Translations under genes and position numbers: made by a program
Notes under the pieces: model-generated
What the model was told of the DNA's origin: nothing
Databases searched by the model: none
The model's input: only the letters and a program-made list of their open reading frames with translations
Source of the DNA: Flavobacterium sp.
Lineage (GTDB): Bacteria > Bacteroidota > Bacteroidia > Flavobacteriales > Flavobacteriaceae
NCBI RefSeq assembly: GCF_027531705.1
Contig: NZ_JAPZSP010000024.1
Location: 55,055-119,054 of the forward strand
Length of the DNA stretch: 64,000 bases
Direction of reading: 5' to 3'
Shown here: piece by piece, positions 8,960-17,522 of the stretch
How positions within the stretch are numbered: the stretch's first letter is position 1
Layout: the number at the start of each line of letters is the position of its first letter

Positions 8960-11900
8960 ATGAATTTAAAACTATTTTCAAACAGGTTTAGGGATAATTT
9001 TTTCCTATTATCTATGTTCTTCGTTTTGATTGTATCTGTACAAGCTCAGAAAAAAGTTTCTGGTATTGTAACATCAAAAGGGCTTCCACTAGCAAGTGCT
9101 AATGTAGTAGCAAAAGGAACAACTGTAGGCACTTCAACAGATTTAGAAGGAAAGTTCTCATTAAACGTGCCTTCTTCGTCAACAACTTTAGTAGTTTCCT
9201 ATTTAGGATTTGCTACTAAGGAAGTTTCAATTACAAATGGTGAGATGAAAGTTTCACTTGAAGAAGACAAAAACATATTAGAAGAGGTTGTAATCAATGT
9301 AGGTTACGGAACTCAGAAGAAGAAAAATTTAACAAATGCTGTTTCAACAATAAAAGCTGATGCTTTTGATAACCGTCCTATTTTATCAGTTGCTCAAGCC
9401 ATTCAAGGAAATGCAGCAGGAGTAAATGTTGTACAAACTTCGGGAAAACCGGGAGCAAGTTTTGATGTAAGGATTAGAGGACTAAGTTCTATAAATTCTG
9501 AAAACTCTCCTCTGTATGTTGTTGATGGAGTTCAAACAAAAGATATTTCTGGTTTAAACACCGAAGATATTGTTGATTTTTCAATTCTAAAAGATGCAAC
9601 TGCAACTGCAATCTATGGCGTTAATGGTTCAACTGGTGTTGTAATCATTACTACAAAAAAAGGAAAGTCAAATAAAAATGATTTCCAATTTAGTTCCTAT
9701 TTAGGTTCTTCAAAAGCAGTCAATAATGTAGATGTTCTAAATTTATCAGATTATAAATTATTACTCAATGATATTAATCCAAGTTATGTAACAACTGCAA
9801 ACGAGGCAAAATATACAGGAATAAATACTGATTGGCAAGATGAAATTTTAAGAACTGGTATCGATCAAAATTATAATTTTTCTTATGCTGGAGGAACTGA
9901 TAAAGTAAAATTATATGGAGCTCTAGGGTATCAAACAATGGAAGGTATAATAAACCCATCAAAATTTAACAGATTCTCTGGAAAAATAAATGTAAATGCA
10001 GAACTTTATTCTTGGTTGAAAACAGATGTTAGTATGAATGTTATTCAATCAGATGGCTCATATATTAGTGATAATAATAGTGTTGGACAAGGTGGTGCAG
10101 TTATGAGTGCTTTAGTAACTCCTTCATTTTTGCCTATTTGGGGTTCACAACTAAATATTAGAGATACAAATCCTGACGGATCATATAAAGATGGATTTAA
10201 AGATGGTCAATATGCTGAAAATCCTTATCAATCTGGTTGGGAAAATCCAGTTTCCTTATTATCAAGACAAAACACAACGGATATAAACAGATACTTGAGC
10301 AGTATTAGTTTTGATGTCAATATTTTACACAATTTGGTTTGGAAGCCTATGGTATCTTTAGATTGGACAAGATCCAACAATTTACAGTTTGTTGATCCAT
10401 ACAGCAATGTTTGGGGGAGAAATGGAGACAACAATCCTACATCTGATAAAGGTAGAGGAAGTAACACATTAGAAAACAATACTAATTGGAATTTTGAAAA
10501 CACCTTGAATTATGCATTGAAATTCGATAATTCAGAATTAACCTTATTAGGTGGTACGTCAATGCAAAAAAACAAGTATATAAAAGATGCAAATTCTGGA
10601 ACAGGGTTTTCTGTTGAACAAACTAGTTATGACATCAATGCGGCAAAAAATCAATCTTTCGAAAATAGAGAAAATGAGGTTAGAAGTCTTTCTTATTTTG
10701 GAAGAATAACCTATACTATTAAAAACAAATATATTTTAAATGGGGTGTTTAGAGAAAGTGGTGCGTCACAATTGGCAAAAGGAAATAAATGGGGATTTTT
10801 TCCAGCAGTTTCCGCAGCTTGGATTGTATCAAATGAAGATTTCTTAAAGGACATAAACACTATTAGTGAATTAAAACTTAGAGGAGGTTGGGGAAAAACA
10901 GGTAACTTATCTGGATTACCAGCTTATTCCAGCTTTGATTTAAATTACACTAATCCTCTGTCAAATGCAACAACTCTGGATCAAATTGGTAATTCAGACT
11001 TGAAATGGGAAACAACTACTGACATTAATTTAGGTTTAGATTTGGCTTTATTTAATAATAGAATCAGACTCACAACGGATATATATAAAAAGAATACTAA
11101 AGACCTACTTCAAATTATTTATTTTCCTGGTTTTTCAAAACCATATTACTATAATGCTGGCGAAATCGAAAATAAAGGATTGGAGTTAGGGTTGAACACA
11201 AGAAACTTGGTAGGTGACTTTAAATGGAATTCAAATTTTAATATTTCTTTTAACGATAATAAAGTAGTTGAATTAGGATTATTAAAAAAATTGCCTTTTC
11301 AAAACTTAACTTCTTTGGGAGAAAGTGTCATTTTATTAACTGAAGGAAGTTCTTTAGGAAGTTTTTACGGCTACAAAGTTGACAAAGTTGATCCAGCTAC
11401 AGGAACATTGCTATACAAAGATGTTAATGGAGATGGAACTATAACTCCTGATGACAGAACTAATATTGGAAATCCAAACCCAAACTACACTTTTGGGTTC
11501 AGTAATGATTTTAGTTATAAAGGTTTTAGTGTAGATGCTCTTATTACGGGTTCGCAAGGTGGAGATATTTTTAACGCATCAAGAATGGACTTAACATTGA
11601 TGAATAACTACAACAATCAATCTACAGAAGTCTTAAACAGATGGACTACACCTGGTCAAATTACCGATGTTCCAAAAGCTAATGATGCAAGTGCTTTACA
11701 TGTTTCAGACAGATTTGTAGAAGATGGTTCATACTTCCGATTAAAAGCTGTCACGTTAGGTTATCAATTTAAATTGGAAAAATTGAAATTAAATACAGTA
11801 AAACTATATGTTACTGGACAAAACCTATATACAATAACAGATTATAAAGGTTTTGACCCAGAAGTTGGAGCTTTTAATAATGCTACCGGAATTGGTCAAG

Positions 11901-11965
11901 GTATTGATTTGGGTACATATCCTCAGGTGAAAACATTTATTTTTGGAGTAAAAGCCAATTTTTAA
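8960..11965 (+). CDS. SusC/RagA-type TonB-linked outer-membrane transporter
   Basis: The 1001-residue product has a signal peptide ending VQAQ. A carboxypeptidase-D-like domain follows (KKVSGIVTSKGLPLASANV...LEGKFSLNV, residues about 30-105). Next comes a TonB box region (EEVVINVGYGTQKKKNLTNAVSTI), a plug (RIRGLSSINSENSPLYVVDG, DATATAIYGVNGSTGVVIITT), and a long 22-stranded barrel ending in an aromatic residue (VKANF). All are hallmarks of SusC proteins, which import oligosaccharides together with the SusD lid. The susD gene follows after 26 bases. The linked GH30 enzymes point to a beta-linked glucan or glycolipid-derived substrate, but this is inferred from context. Confidence 0.96.
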   Translation: MNLKLFSNRFRDNFFLLSMFFVLIVSVQAQKKVSGIVTSKGLPLASANVVAKGTTVGTSTDLEGKFSLNVPSSSTTLVVSYLGFATKEVSITNGEMKVSLEEDKNILEEVVINVGYGTQKKKNLTNAVSTIKADAFDNRPILSVAQAIQGNAAGVNVVQTSGKPGASFDVRIRGLSSINSENSPLYVVDGVQTKDISGLNTEDIVDFSILKDATATAIYGVNGSTGVVIITTKKGKSNKNDFQFSSYLGSSKAVNNVDVLNLSDYKLLLNDINPSYVTTANEAKYTGINTDWQDEILRTGIDQNYNFSYAGGTDKVKLYGALGYQTMEGIINPSKFNRFSGKINVNAELYSWLKTDVSMNVIQSDGSYISDNNSVGQGGAVMSALVTPSFLPIWGSQLNIRDTNPDGSYKDGFKDGQYAENPYQSGWENPVSLLSRQNTTDINRYLSSISFDVNILHNLVWKPMVSLDWTRSNNLQFVDPYSNVWGRNGDNNPTSDKGRGSNTLENNTNWNFENTLNYALKFDNSELTLLGGTSMQKNKYIKDANSGTGFSVEQTSYDINAAKNQSFENRENEVRSLSYFGRITYTIKNKYILNGVFRESGASQLAKGNKWGFFPAVSAAWIVSNEDFLKDINTISELKLRGGWGKTGNLSGLPAYSSFDLNYTNPLSNATTLDQIGNSDLKWETTTDINLGLDLALFNNRIRLTTDIYKKNTKDLLQIIYFPGFSKPYYYNAGEIENKGLELGLNTRNLVGDFKWNSNFNISFNDNKVVELGLLKKLPFQNLTSLGESVILLTEGSSLGSFYGYKVDKVDPATGTLLYKDVNGDGTITPDDRTNIGNPNPNYTFGFSNDFSYKGFSVDALITGSQGGDIFNASRMDLTLMNNYNNQSTEVLNRWTTPGQITDVPKANDASALHVSDRFVEDGSYFRLKAVTLGYQFKLEKLKLNTVKLYVTGQNLYTITDYKGFDPEVGAFNNATGIGQGIDLGTYPQVKTFIFGVKANF

Positions 11966-11991
11966 TACTAAAATATTAATACTATATAATC

Positions 11992-13443
11992 ATGAAAATA
12001 TTTAAAAATTATTTAAAAATAGTAACTGCATCAATGGTGTTGTTTTTAACATCTTGTTCCGATTATTTAGATACTGAGCCTATTACAGAGGAAGCAACCA
12101 CGCTTAATAATGGCATTGTAATAGAAGATGCTGCAGCTGCCGAATCTAGAATGAATGCAGTATATGGAACTTTTGGGTCAGGTTATTGGCAACTAGATTT
12201 TCTATTAGCAGGTGACGGGCAATCTGACAATGCCTATATTGGCGCAGATAATCCTGCTGTTTTTCAATATGAAGCTTATCAAATGCTATCTACTAATTCT
12301 CAAATGAAAGGTGATTGGAATGATATTTATAATAATATAAATACATGTAATATTGTAATCAATTATGTTGACCAAGCAACTGACCTAACTACAACTCGAA
12401 AAAATGAGATGGTTGGTGAAGCCTCATTAATTAGGGCCTTAAATCATTTTCAAGCGGTTCAACTATGGGGCGATTGCCCAATTGCTAAAACTGCAATCTT
12501 TTCAATTTCAAGTGATAACTTCAACGAAGTTTTCAATGAACTTTTTCCTGCAAGAAAACCCGTTAATGAAGTATATGCGCAAATCATAGCAGATTGTTTA
12601 GTTGCAATAGAAAAAGCTCCAGATGCTTCTAATAAATTTAAAGCTAACAAAATGGCAGCTCACGCTCTTCTTGCAAAAGTTTATGCTACAATGCCAAATC
12701 CTGATTGGGCAAAAACAATTCAACATTGTGATGTTGTTATTGGTGGTGGTTATACCCTTTTACCTACATTTGATCATCTTTTTGATAGCGCGCACGAAGG
12801 AAATGCTGAATCAATTTGGGAAATTAATGGCGACGGATGGAGTAGTCCAATTGGAGCATGGAATACTTTCATGTTTTTAGGAACAGATTGGAAAAAATTT
12901 AATGCTCCTTCTCATACTTTAGTTCAAGCTTTTACTAGTAATGGTGATACTCAAAGATTAGCATCTACTATAACTAGAGATAATGTTAGCTGGTCTGATA
13001 ACTATTGGTCTTCAACAGCTTATCCATTTGCTTATAAAATGAGAGATACTAACGGTAATCAAAACTTCTATATTGCTCGTTTAGCCGATATTTTATTATT
13101 GAAAGCTGAAGCTTTGGCAAGTACTGGTGATGTAACTGGTGCAATGTCGCTGGTAAATCAAGTAAGAACAAGATCTGGAATTGCAACAATTAGTGCTACT
13201 GGTCAATCTGATGCAATTGATAAAATTCTTGAAGAAAGATTAATGGAATTAGCTTTTGAAGGTGATCGTTGGTTTGATTTAAAAAGAATGGGGAAAGCTA
13301 TTCAAGTATTGTCACAACAAAAAGATGGTAATGGAAATGTTTTGTCATCTGCATCAAACATCAATGCGAATAGACTTTTATGGCCTATTCCTCAAGATAA
13401 ATTGGATGCTAATGCACTATTAACTCAAAATCCTGGATATTAA
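11992..13443 (+). CDS. SusD/RagB-type glycan-binding lipoprotein
   Basis: It has a lipoprotein signal (LTSC, Cys22) followed by SDYLDTEP, the usual start of mature SusD proteins. It has the typical TPR-rich helical fold with C-terminal motifs FYIARLADILLLKAEAL, VNQVRTRSG, ILEERLMELAFEGDRWFDLKR and a final ALLTQNPGY-type end. The length of 483 residues is normal. It sits on the cell surface as the lid of the SusC transporter. It is 26 bases after susC and clearly co-transcribed. A 258-base gap separates it from the next gene, so expression could drop after this point. Confidence 0.96.
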   Translation: MKIFKNYLKIVTASMVLFLTSCSDYLDTEPITEEATTLNNGIVIEDAAAAESRMNAVYGTFGSGYWQLDFLLAGDGQSDNAYIGADNPAVFQYEAYQMLSTNSQMKGDWNDIYNNINTCNIVINYVDQATDLTTTRKNEMVGEASLIRALNHFQAVQLWGDCPIAKTAIFSISSDNFNEVFNELFPARKPVNEVYAQIIADCLVAIEKAPDASNKFKANKMAAHALLAKVYATMPNPDWAKTIQHCDVVIGGGYTLLPTFDHLFDSAHEGNAESIWEINGDGWSSPIGAWNTFMFLGTDWKKFNAPSHTLVQAFTSNGDTQRLASTITRDNVSWSDNYWSSTAYPFAYKMRDTNGNQNFYIARLADILLLKAEALASTGDVTGAMSLVNQVRTRSGIATISATGQSDAIDKILEERLMELAFEGDRWFDLKRMGKAIQVLSQQKDGNGNVLSSASNINANRLLWPIPQDKLDANALLTQNPGY

Positions 13444-13454
13444 TTTTTGTTAAT

Positions 13455-13597
13455 TTAATCCATTAATTTGAACTGCTACAATAGAATCTCAAAAGTACAT
13501 TTTGAAATAAATGAAGAATTTAATTTTTTACATATACTTTAAAAATGTTTCCCAATTCTATTAAAAAAATCTTTTAGCGTTCTTATTAATGGATTAA
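13455..13597. repeat. Long-range 13-bp inverted repeat between susD and the next gene
   Basis: TTAATCCATTAAT at 13455-13467 is the exact reverse complement of ATTAATGGATTAA at 13585-13597. The pairing would enclose about 117 bases and nearly all of the 258-base spacer behind susD. It could form an mRNA stem that protects susCD transcripts or limits read-through. The arms are AT-rich, so chance is possible. No T-run terminator is visible. Confidence 0.35.
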
Positions 13598-13701
13598 TAT
13601 TTAGTTTTAGTGTTTTTAATACTATTTTGTTTAAGTTGATTTGTCCATTAATAGCTTCTACTATAAATTTGCTAGAAGCTTTGATGGATAATGTAAAAAA
13701 G

Positions 13702-14553
13702 ATGAGAAAAGTAATTACAATAACAGGTCTTCTATTTTTTAATATATTGAGCTATCAAGTAAATGCTCAATTATTGAACATAATGACATATAATATTCGT
13801 CTAAATCTAGATTCGGATGGGGAAAATAGTTGGACTAATAGAAAAGATTATTTTATATCTCAAATACAATTTTATGAACCTGATGTATTCGGAATTCAAG
13901 AAGCAACTCCAAGTCAAGTAATCGATATTGCAAGTTCATTAAATCAATACAATTTTGTCGGAACCGGCAGAGAAGGTATTGGCAAAGGCGAATCTTCCAA
14001 TATTTTTTATAAAAAAAATCGTTTTAGAGTAATACAAGAAAGCACTTTTTGGCTTTCAGAAACTCCTGATACAATTTCTAAAGGTTGGGATGCAGCTTAT
14101 AATAGAGTTTGCACCTATGCCTTATTAAATGACAAAAAAACTAAAAAAACATTTTGGGTATTCAATACTCATCTTGACCATATAGGTGAAGAAGCCAGAA
14201 CTAAAGGCCTCCAACTTATCCTTTCAAAAATTCTGTTTTTAAATAAAAATAAATATCCCGTAATTTTTATGGGAGATTTTAACTCGGAACCAACTGAGGA
14301 ACGAATTATCAATCTTAAAAAAGAAATGATAGACAGTCGTGATATATCCGAACAAAAACCCTTTGGTCCGTCTGGAACTTTTAATAGTTTTAAACATAAT
14401 GAACCTGTAACAAAACTTATAGATTATATTTTTATTTCAAAGAATAGCAATATTAAAGTATTAAAATACGCAATTTTATCAGATTCTAAAGATTTGAAAT
14501 ATCCTTCTGATCATTTGCCTGTTTTAATCCAAATAAAACACAACAAAAAATGA
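13702..14553 (+). CDS. Exported endonuclease/exonuclease/phosphatase-fold hydrolase in the glycan locus
   Basis: The start is placed at the ATG at 13702 because it gives a proper signal peptide (MRKVITITGLLFFN...VNA); in-frame upstream ATGs at 13627 and 13684 would add a hydrophilic extension. The mature protein has the Mg-dependent EEP motifs: NIMTYNIRLN, DVFGIQEAT, NTHLDHIGEEAR, PVIFMGDFNSEP and YPSDHLPV. EEP enzymes cut phosphodiester or phosphomonoester bonds (DNase, sphingomyelinase, inositol phosphatase types). Small members are frequent passengers of Bacteroidota glycan loci with unproven substrates. Its stop overlaps the start of the next gene by four bases (ATGA), showing translational coupling with the GH30 gene. 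Confidence 0.88.
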   Translation: MRKVITITGLLFFNILSYQVNAQLLNIMTYNIRLNLDSDGENSWTNRKDYFISQIQFYEPDVFGIQEATPSQVIDIASSLNQYNFVGTGREGIGKGESSNIFYKKNRFRVIQESTFWLSETPDTISKGWDAAYNRVCTYALLNDKKTKKTFWVFNTHLDHIGEEARTKGLQLILSKILFLNKNKYPVIFMGDFNSEPTEERIINLKKEMIDSRDISEQKPFGPSGTFNSFKHNEPVTKLIDYIFISKNSNIKVLKYAILSDSKDLKYPSDHLPVLIQIKHNKK

Positions 14554-15983
14554 CAAAAAAAAGTTTTAAAATAATATTTAAGGTGCTTATAGCTAGTATT
14601 TTATATAGCTGTGCTCAATCTTCGGATATACCAAATTCAACAACAAAACCCACTACAAGTGAAGTTGATTATTGGGTTACAAAATCAGACGAATCCATCA
14701 AACTACAAAAACAAACCAATAATCTTAATTTTAATACAAACAATAATAACTATACAACTATTGAAATTAATGAAAATCAAACCTTTCAATCAATAGATGG
14801 TTTTGGATATACACTTACGGGTGGTAGTGCAGAAGTTATTAATCAGTTATCAGTTTCAAAAAAACAAGAATTATTACAAGAACTTTTTGGTACAGCTGAT
14901 AATTCCATTGCTATAAGTTATCTACGAATTAGTATTGGTGCTTCCGATTTAAATAGTTCTGTTTTTTCTTATGATGATATGCCAAATGGCCAAACTGATA
15001 TTAACTTATCAAATTTTAGTCTGACACCAGATAGTCAATTAATTAATTTACTAAAAGATATTCTCATAATAAACCCCAACATTAAAATTATGGCTGCGCC
15101 TTGGTCACCTCCTATTTGGATGAAAGATAATAATAGTTCTGTAGGTGGAAGTTTGCAACCTCAATATTATACAGTATATGCTCAATATTTTGTAAAATAT
15201 ATTCAGCAAATGCAAGCTCAAGGAATAAGAATTGATGCAATAACTCCTCAAAATGAACCTTTGAATCCAAATAACAATCCGAGTTTGTTAATGACTGCTA
15301 TTCAACAAACCGATTTTATAAAAAATCACTTAGGTCAAGCTTTTCAATCGTCAGGTATTACAACTAAAATTGTTGCCTACGATCATAATTGTGATGTTCC
15401 AGAATATCCTTTAACAGTATTATCAGATTCTACAGCAAATACCTATGTTGATGGCTCAGCATTCCATTTATATGCTGGCGATATTTCTGTTTTAAGTAAT
15501 GTTCATAATGCATTTCCTAATAAAAATATATATTTTACTGAACAATGGACAGGTTCGAATAGTTCTTTTGAAGGAGATTTAAAATGGCATTCAAAAAACG
15601 TTATTATTGGTTCTATGAGAAATTGGAGTAAAATTGCATTAGAATGGAATTTGGCCAACGACTCAGGTTTTAATCCTCATACTCCTGGCGGTTGTACAAT
15701 GTGTAAAGGCGCTTTAACAATTACAAATGCAGACAATTATATAAGAAATGTAGGCTATTACATCATCGCCCACGCTTCGAAATTTGTTCCAACTGGCTCA
15801 GTTAGAATTGCAAGTAATATTTCAGGAAACTTAAACAATGTCGCTTTTAAAACTCCAACAGGCAAAAAAGTTCTTATTGTTGAAAACGATGGAAATACTG
15901 CGGAAACATTCAATATAAAATATAATAACAAATGGGTAACCGTTTCACTTGATGGTGGAGCAGTTGGAACATTTGTATGGTAA
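14550..15983 (+). CDS. GH30-family glycoside hydrolase, lipoprotein
   Basis: It has a lipoprotein signal with Cys21 (LYSC). The catalytic (beta/alpha)8 domain shows GH30 landmarks: FQSIDGFGYTLTGGSA, YLRISIGASD, MAAPWSPPIWMKDN, acid/base Glu236 in TPQNEP and nucleophile Glu331 in IYFTEQW. A small beta-sandwich closes the C-terminus. GH30 enzymes include glucosylceramidases and beta-1,6-glucanases; motifs alone do not settle the subfamily. The lipid anchor fits a surface or periplasmic enzyme feeding SusCD. It overlaps the upstream EEP gene by four bases and precedes a second GH30 by nine bases. Confidence 0.93.
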   Translation: MTKKSFKIIFKVLIASILYSCAQSSDIPNSTTKPTTSEVDYWVTKSDESIKLQKQTNNLNFNTNNNNYTTIEINENQTFQSIDGFGYTLTGGSAEVINQLSVSKKQELLQELFGTADNSIAISYLRISIGASDLNSSVFSYDDMPNGQTDINLSNFSLTPDSQLINLLKDILIINPNIKIMAAPWSPPIWMKDNNSSVGGSLQPQYYTVYAQYFVKYIQQMQAQGIRIDAITPQNEPLNPNNNPSLLMTAIQQTDFIKNHLGQAFQSSGITTKIVAYDHNCDVPEYPLTVLSDSTANTYVDGSAFHLYAGDISVLSNVHNAFPNKNIYFTEQWTGSNSSFEGDLKWHSKNVIIGSMRNWSKIALEWNLANDSGFNPHTPGGCTMCKGALTITNADNYIRNVGYYIIAHASKFVPTGSVRIASNISGNLNNVAFKTPTGKKVLIVENDGNTAETFNIKYNNKWVTVSLDGGAVGTFVW

Positions 15984-15992
15984 TAAATAAAA

Positions 15993-17453
15993 ATGAAAAA
16001 AATAATTATAACATCATTTCTACTACTTTCAGTTATTGCTTTTGGTCAAAATAAAAAAACTGTAAAAGCTATCCCTTTTTCTACCAAAAACAAATCAGTA
16101 ACTATATACACATCGGCTGATAGTACAAGTTTAAGATTAGCCAAAACCGATTCTAATTTACAGTTCACAACATTAAAACAACCGTTAGAAACGCAAACCT
16201 GCATATTTGTAGATCCGGATAAAAAATTTCAAACTTTTTTAGGAATAGGTGGCGCAATTACGGATGCTTCTGCCGAAGTTTTTGCAAAATTAACTCCTGC
16301 AAAACAACAAGAATTTCTTGATGCCTATTTCAGTAAAGAAAATGGAATTGGCTATACCTTATTGCGAACAAACATTCACAGTTGCGACTTTAGTTCAGAA
16401 AGTTACACTTACGTAGAAGAAGGTGATGCTGCTCTAAAAACCTTTAGTATTGATCATGATAAGCAATTCAAAATTCCACTTATCAAAAAAGCTATAGAAA
16501 AGATTGGTTCTGATGTCAAATTTTATGCATCACCATGGTCACCGCCTGCTTTTATGAAAGATACTAAAAACATGCTCAAAGGCGGAAAATTATTACCTGA
16601 ATTCTATCAATCTTGGGCTAATTATTATGTAAAATTCATCAATGCTTATCAAAAAGAAGGAATGCCAATTTGGGGATTAACCATTCAGAATGAACCAATG
16701 GCAACACAAAAATGGGAATCTTGCATATATACTGCCGAAGAAGAACGTGATTTTTTAAAAAATTATCTTGGGCCAACTCTAAAAAAAGCCGGTCTTGGCG
16801 ATAAAAAAATCACTGTTTGGGATCATAATCGTGACTTATTAGTACAAAGAGCCACAACAATTTTAGACGATCCAGAAGCAAATAAATATGTTTGGGGTGT
16901 TGGTTTTCACTGGTACGAAACATGGACAGGTGGTGAACCAATGTCATCTAACGTTGGTGAAGTGAATAAATTATACCCAAATAAAAACCTATTATTTACT
17001 GAAGGTTGTGTGGAAAAATTTGATGCAACTAAATACCAACTTTGGGCAAATGGGATGCGTTATGGAAAATCGATGATAAATGATTTTAATAACGGAACTG
17101 TTGGTTGGACAGACTGGAATATTCTATTAGATGAAAACGGTGGGCCAAATCATGTTGGCAATTTCTGCTTCTCTCCTATTCACGGTGATACCAAAACTGG
17201 TGACTTAATATACACACCTTCCTATTATTTTATAGGTCATTTTTCAAAATTTATTGGAAAAAATGCCAAAAGAATTAGTTCTGTTTCAAGCAGAAGTAAT
17301 TTGCTCACAACTTCTTTCCTTAATAAAGATGGAAAAGTAATTACAGTTGTTCTTAATAACAGTAACAAAAAAGTAACATACAATTTATGTATTGGAAAAA
17401 CAGCTACAGAAGTAACTATTTTGCCAAATGCGATTCAAACGCTTGTTTATTAA
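15993..17453 (+). CDS. GH30-family glycoside hydrolase, secreted
   Basis: A normal Sec signal (MKKIIITSFLLLSVIAFGQ) precedes a GH30 catalytic domain. Visible landmarks are FLGIGGAITDASAE, LLRTNIHSCDF, FYASPWSPPAFMKD, acid/base Glu234 in TIQNEPM and nucleophile Glu337 in LLFTEGC. Compared with the neighbouring GH30 it is soluble rather than lipidated and has the WTDWNILLDENGGPNH stretch typical of bacterial GH30_1/GH30_3-like enzymes. The two probably act on the same beta-linked substrate in different compartments. An intrinsic terminator follows at 17473-17508. Confidence 0.94.
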   Translation: MKKIIITSFLLLSVIAFGQNKKTVKAIPFSTKNKSVTIYTSADSTSLRLAKTDSNLQFTTLKQPLETQTCIFVDPDKKFQTFLGIGGAITDASAEVFAKLTPAKQQEFLDAYFSKENGIGYTLLRTNIHSCDFSSESYTYVEEGDAALKTFSIDHDKQFKIPLIKKAIEKIGSDVKFYASPWSPPAFMKDTKNMLKGGKLLPEFYQSWANYYVKFINAYQKEGMPIWGLTIQNEPMATQKWESCIYTAEEERDFLKNYLGPTLKKAGLGDKKITVWDHNRDLLVQRATTILDDPEANKYVWGVGFHWYETWTGGEPMSSNVGEVNKLYPNKNLLFTEGCVEKFDATKYQLWANGMRYGKSMINDFNNGTVGWTDWNILLDENGGPNHVGNFCFSPIHGDTKTGDLIYTPSYYFIGHFSKFIGKNAKRISSVSSRSNLLTTSFLNKDGKVITVVLNNSNKKVTYNLCIGKTATEVTILPNAIQTLVY

Positions 17454-17472
17454 ATTATAAGTTGATTTATGT

Positions 17473-17508
17473 AAAACCTAAACAAATTACGTTTGTGTAG
17501 GTTTTTTT
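17473..17508 (+). terminator. Intrinsic terminator after the second GH30 gene
   Basis: Arms AAAACCTAAACAAA and TTTGTGTAGGTTTT pair with one mismatch around a 5-base loop and are followed by a T-run. It lies between 17453 and 17523, inside what otherwise looks like one locus, so the SGNH esterase may be partly uncoupled from the upstream genes. Confidence 0.75.
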
Positions 17509-17522
17509 AAATAATAGAATAA

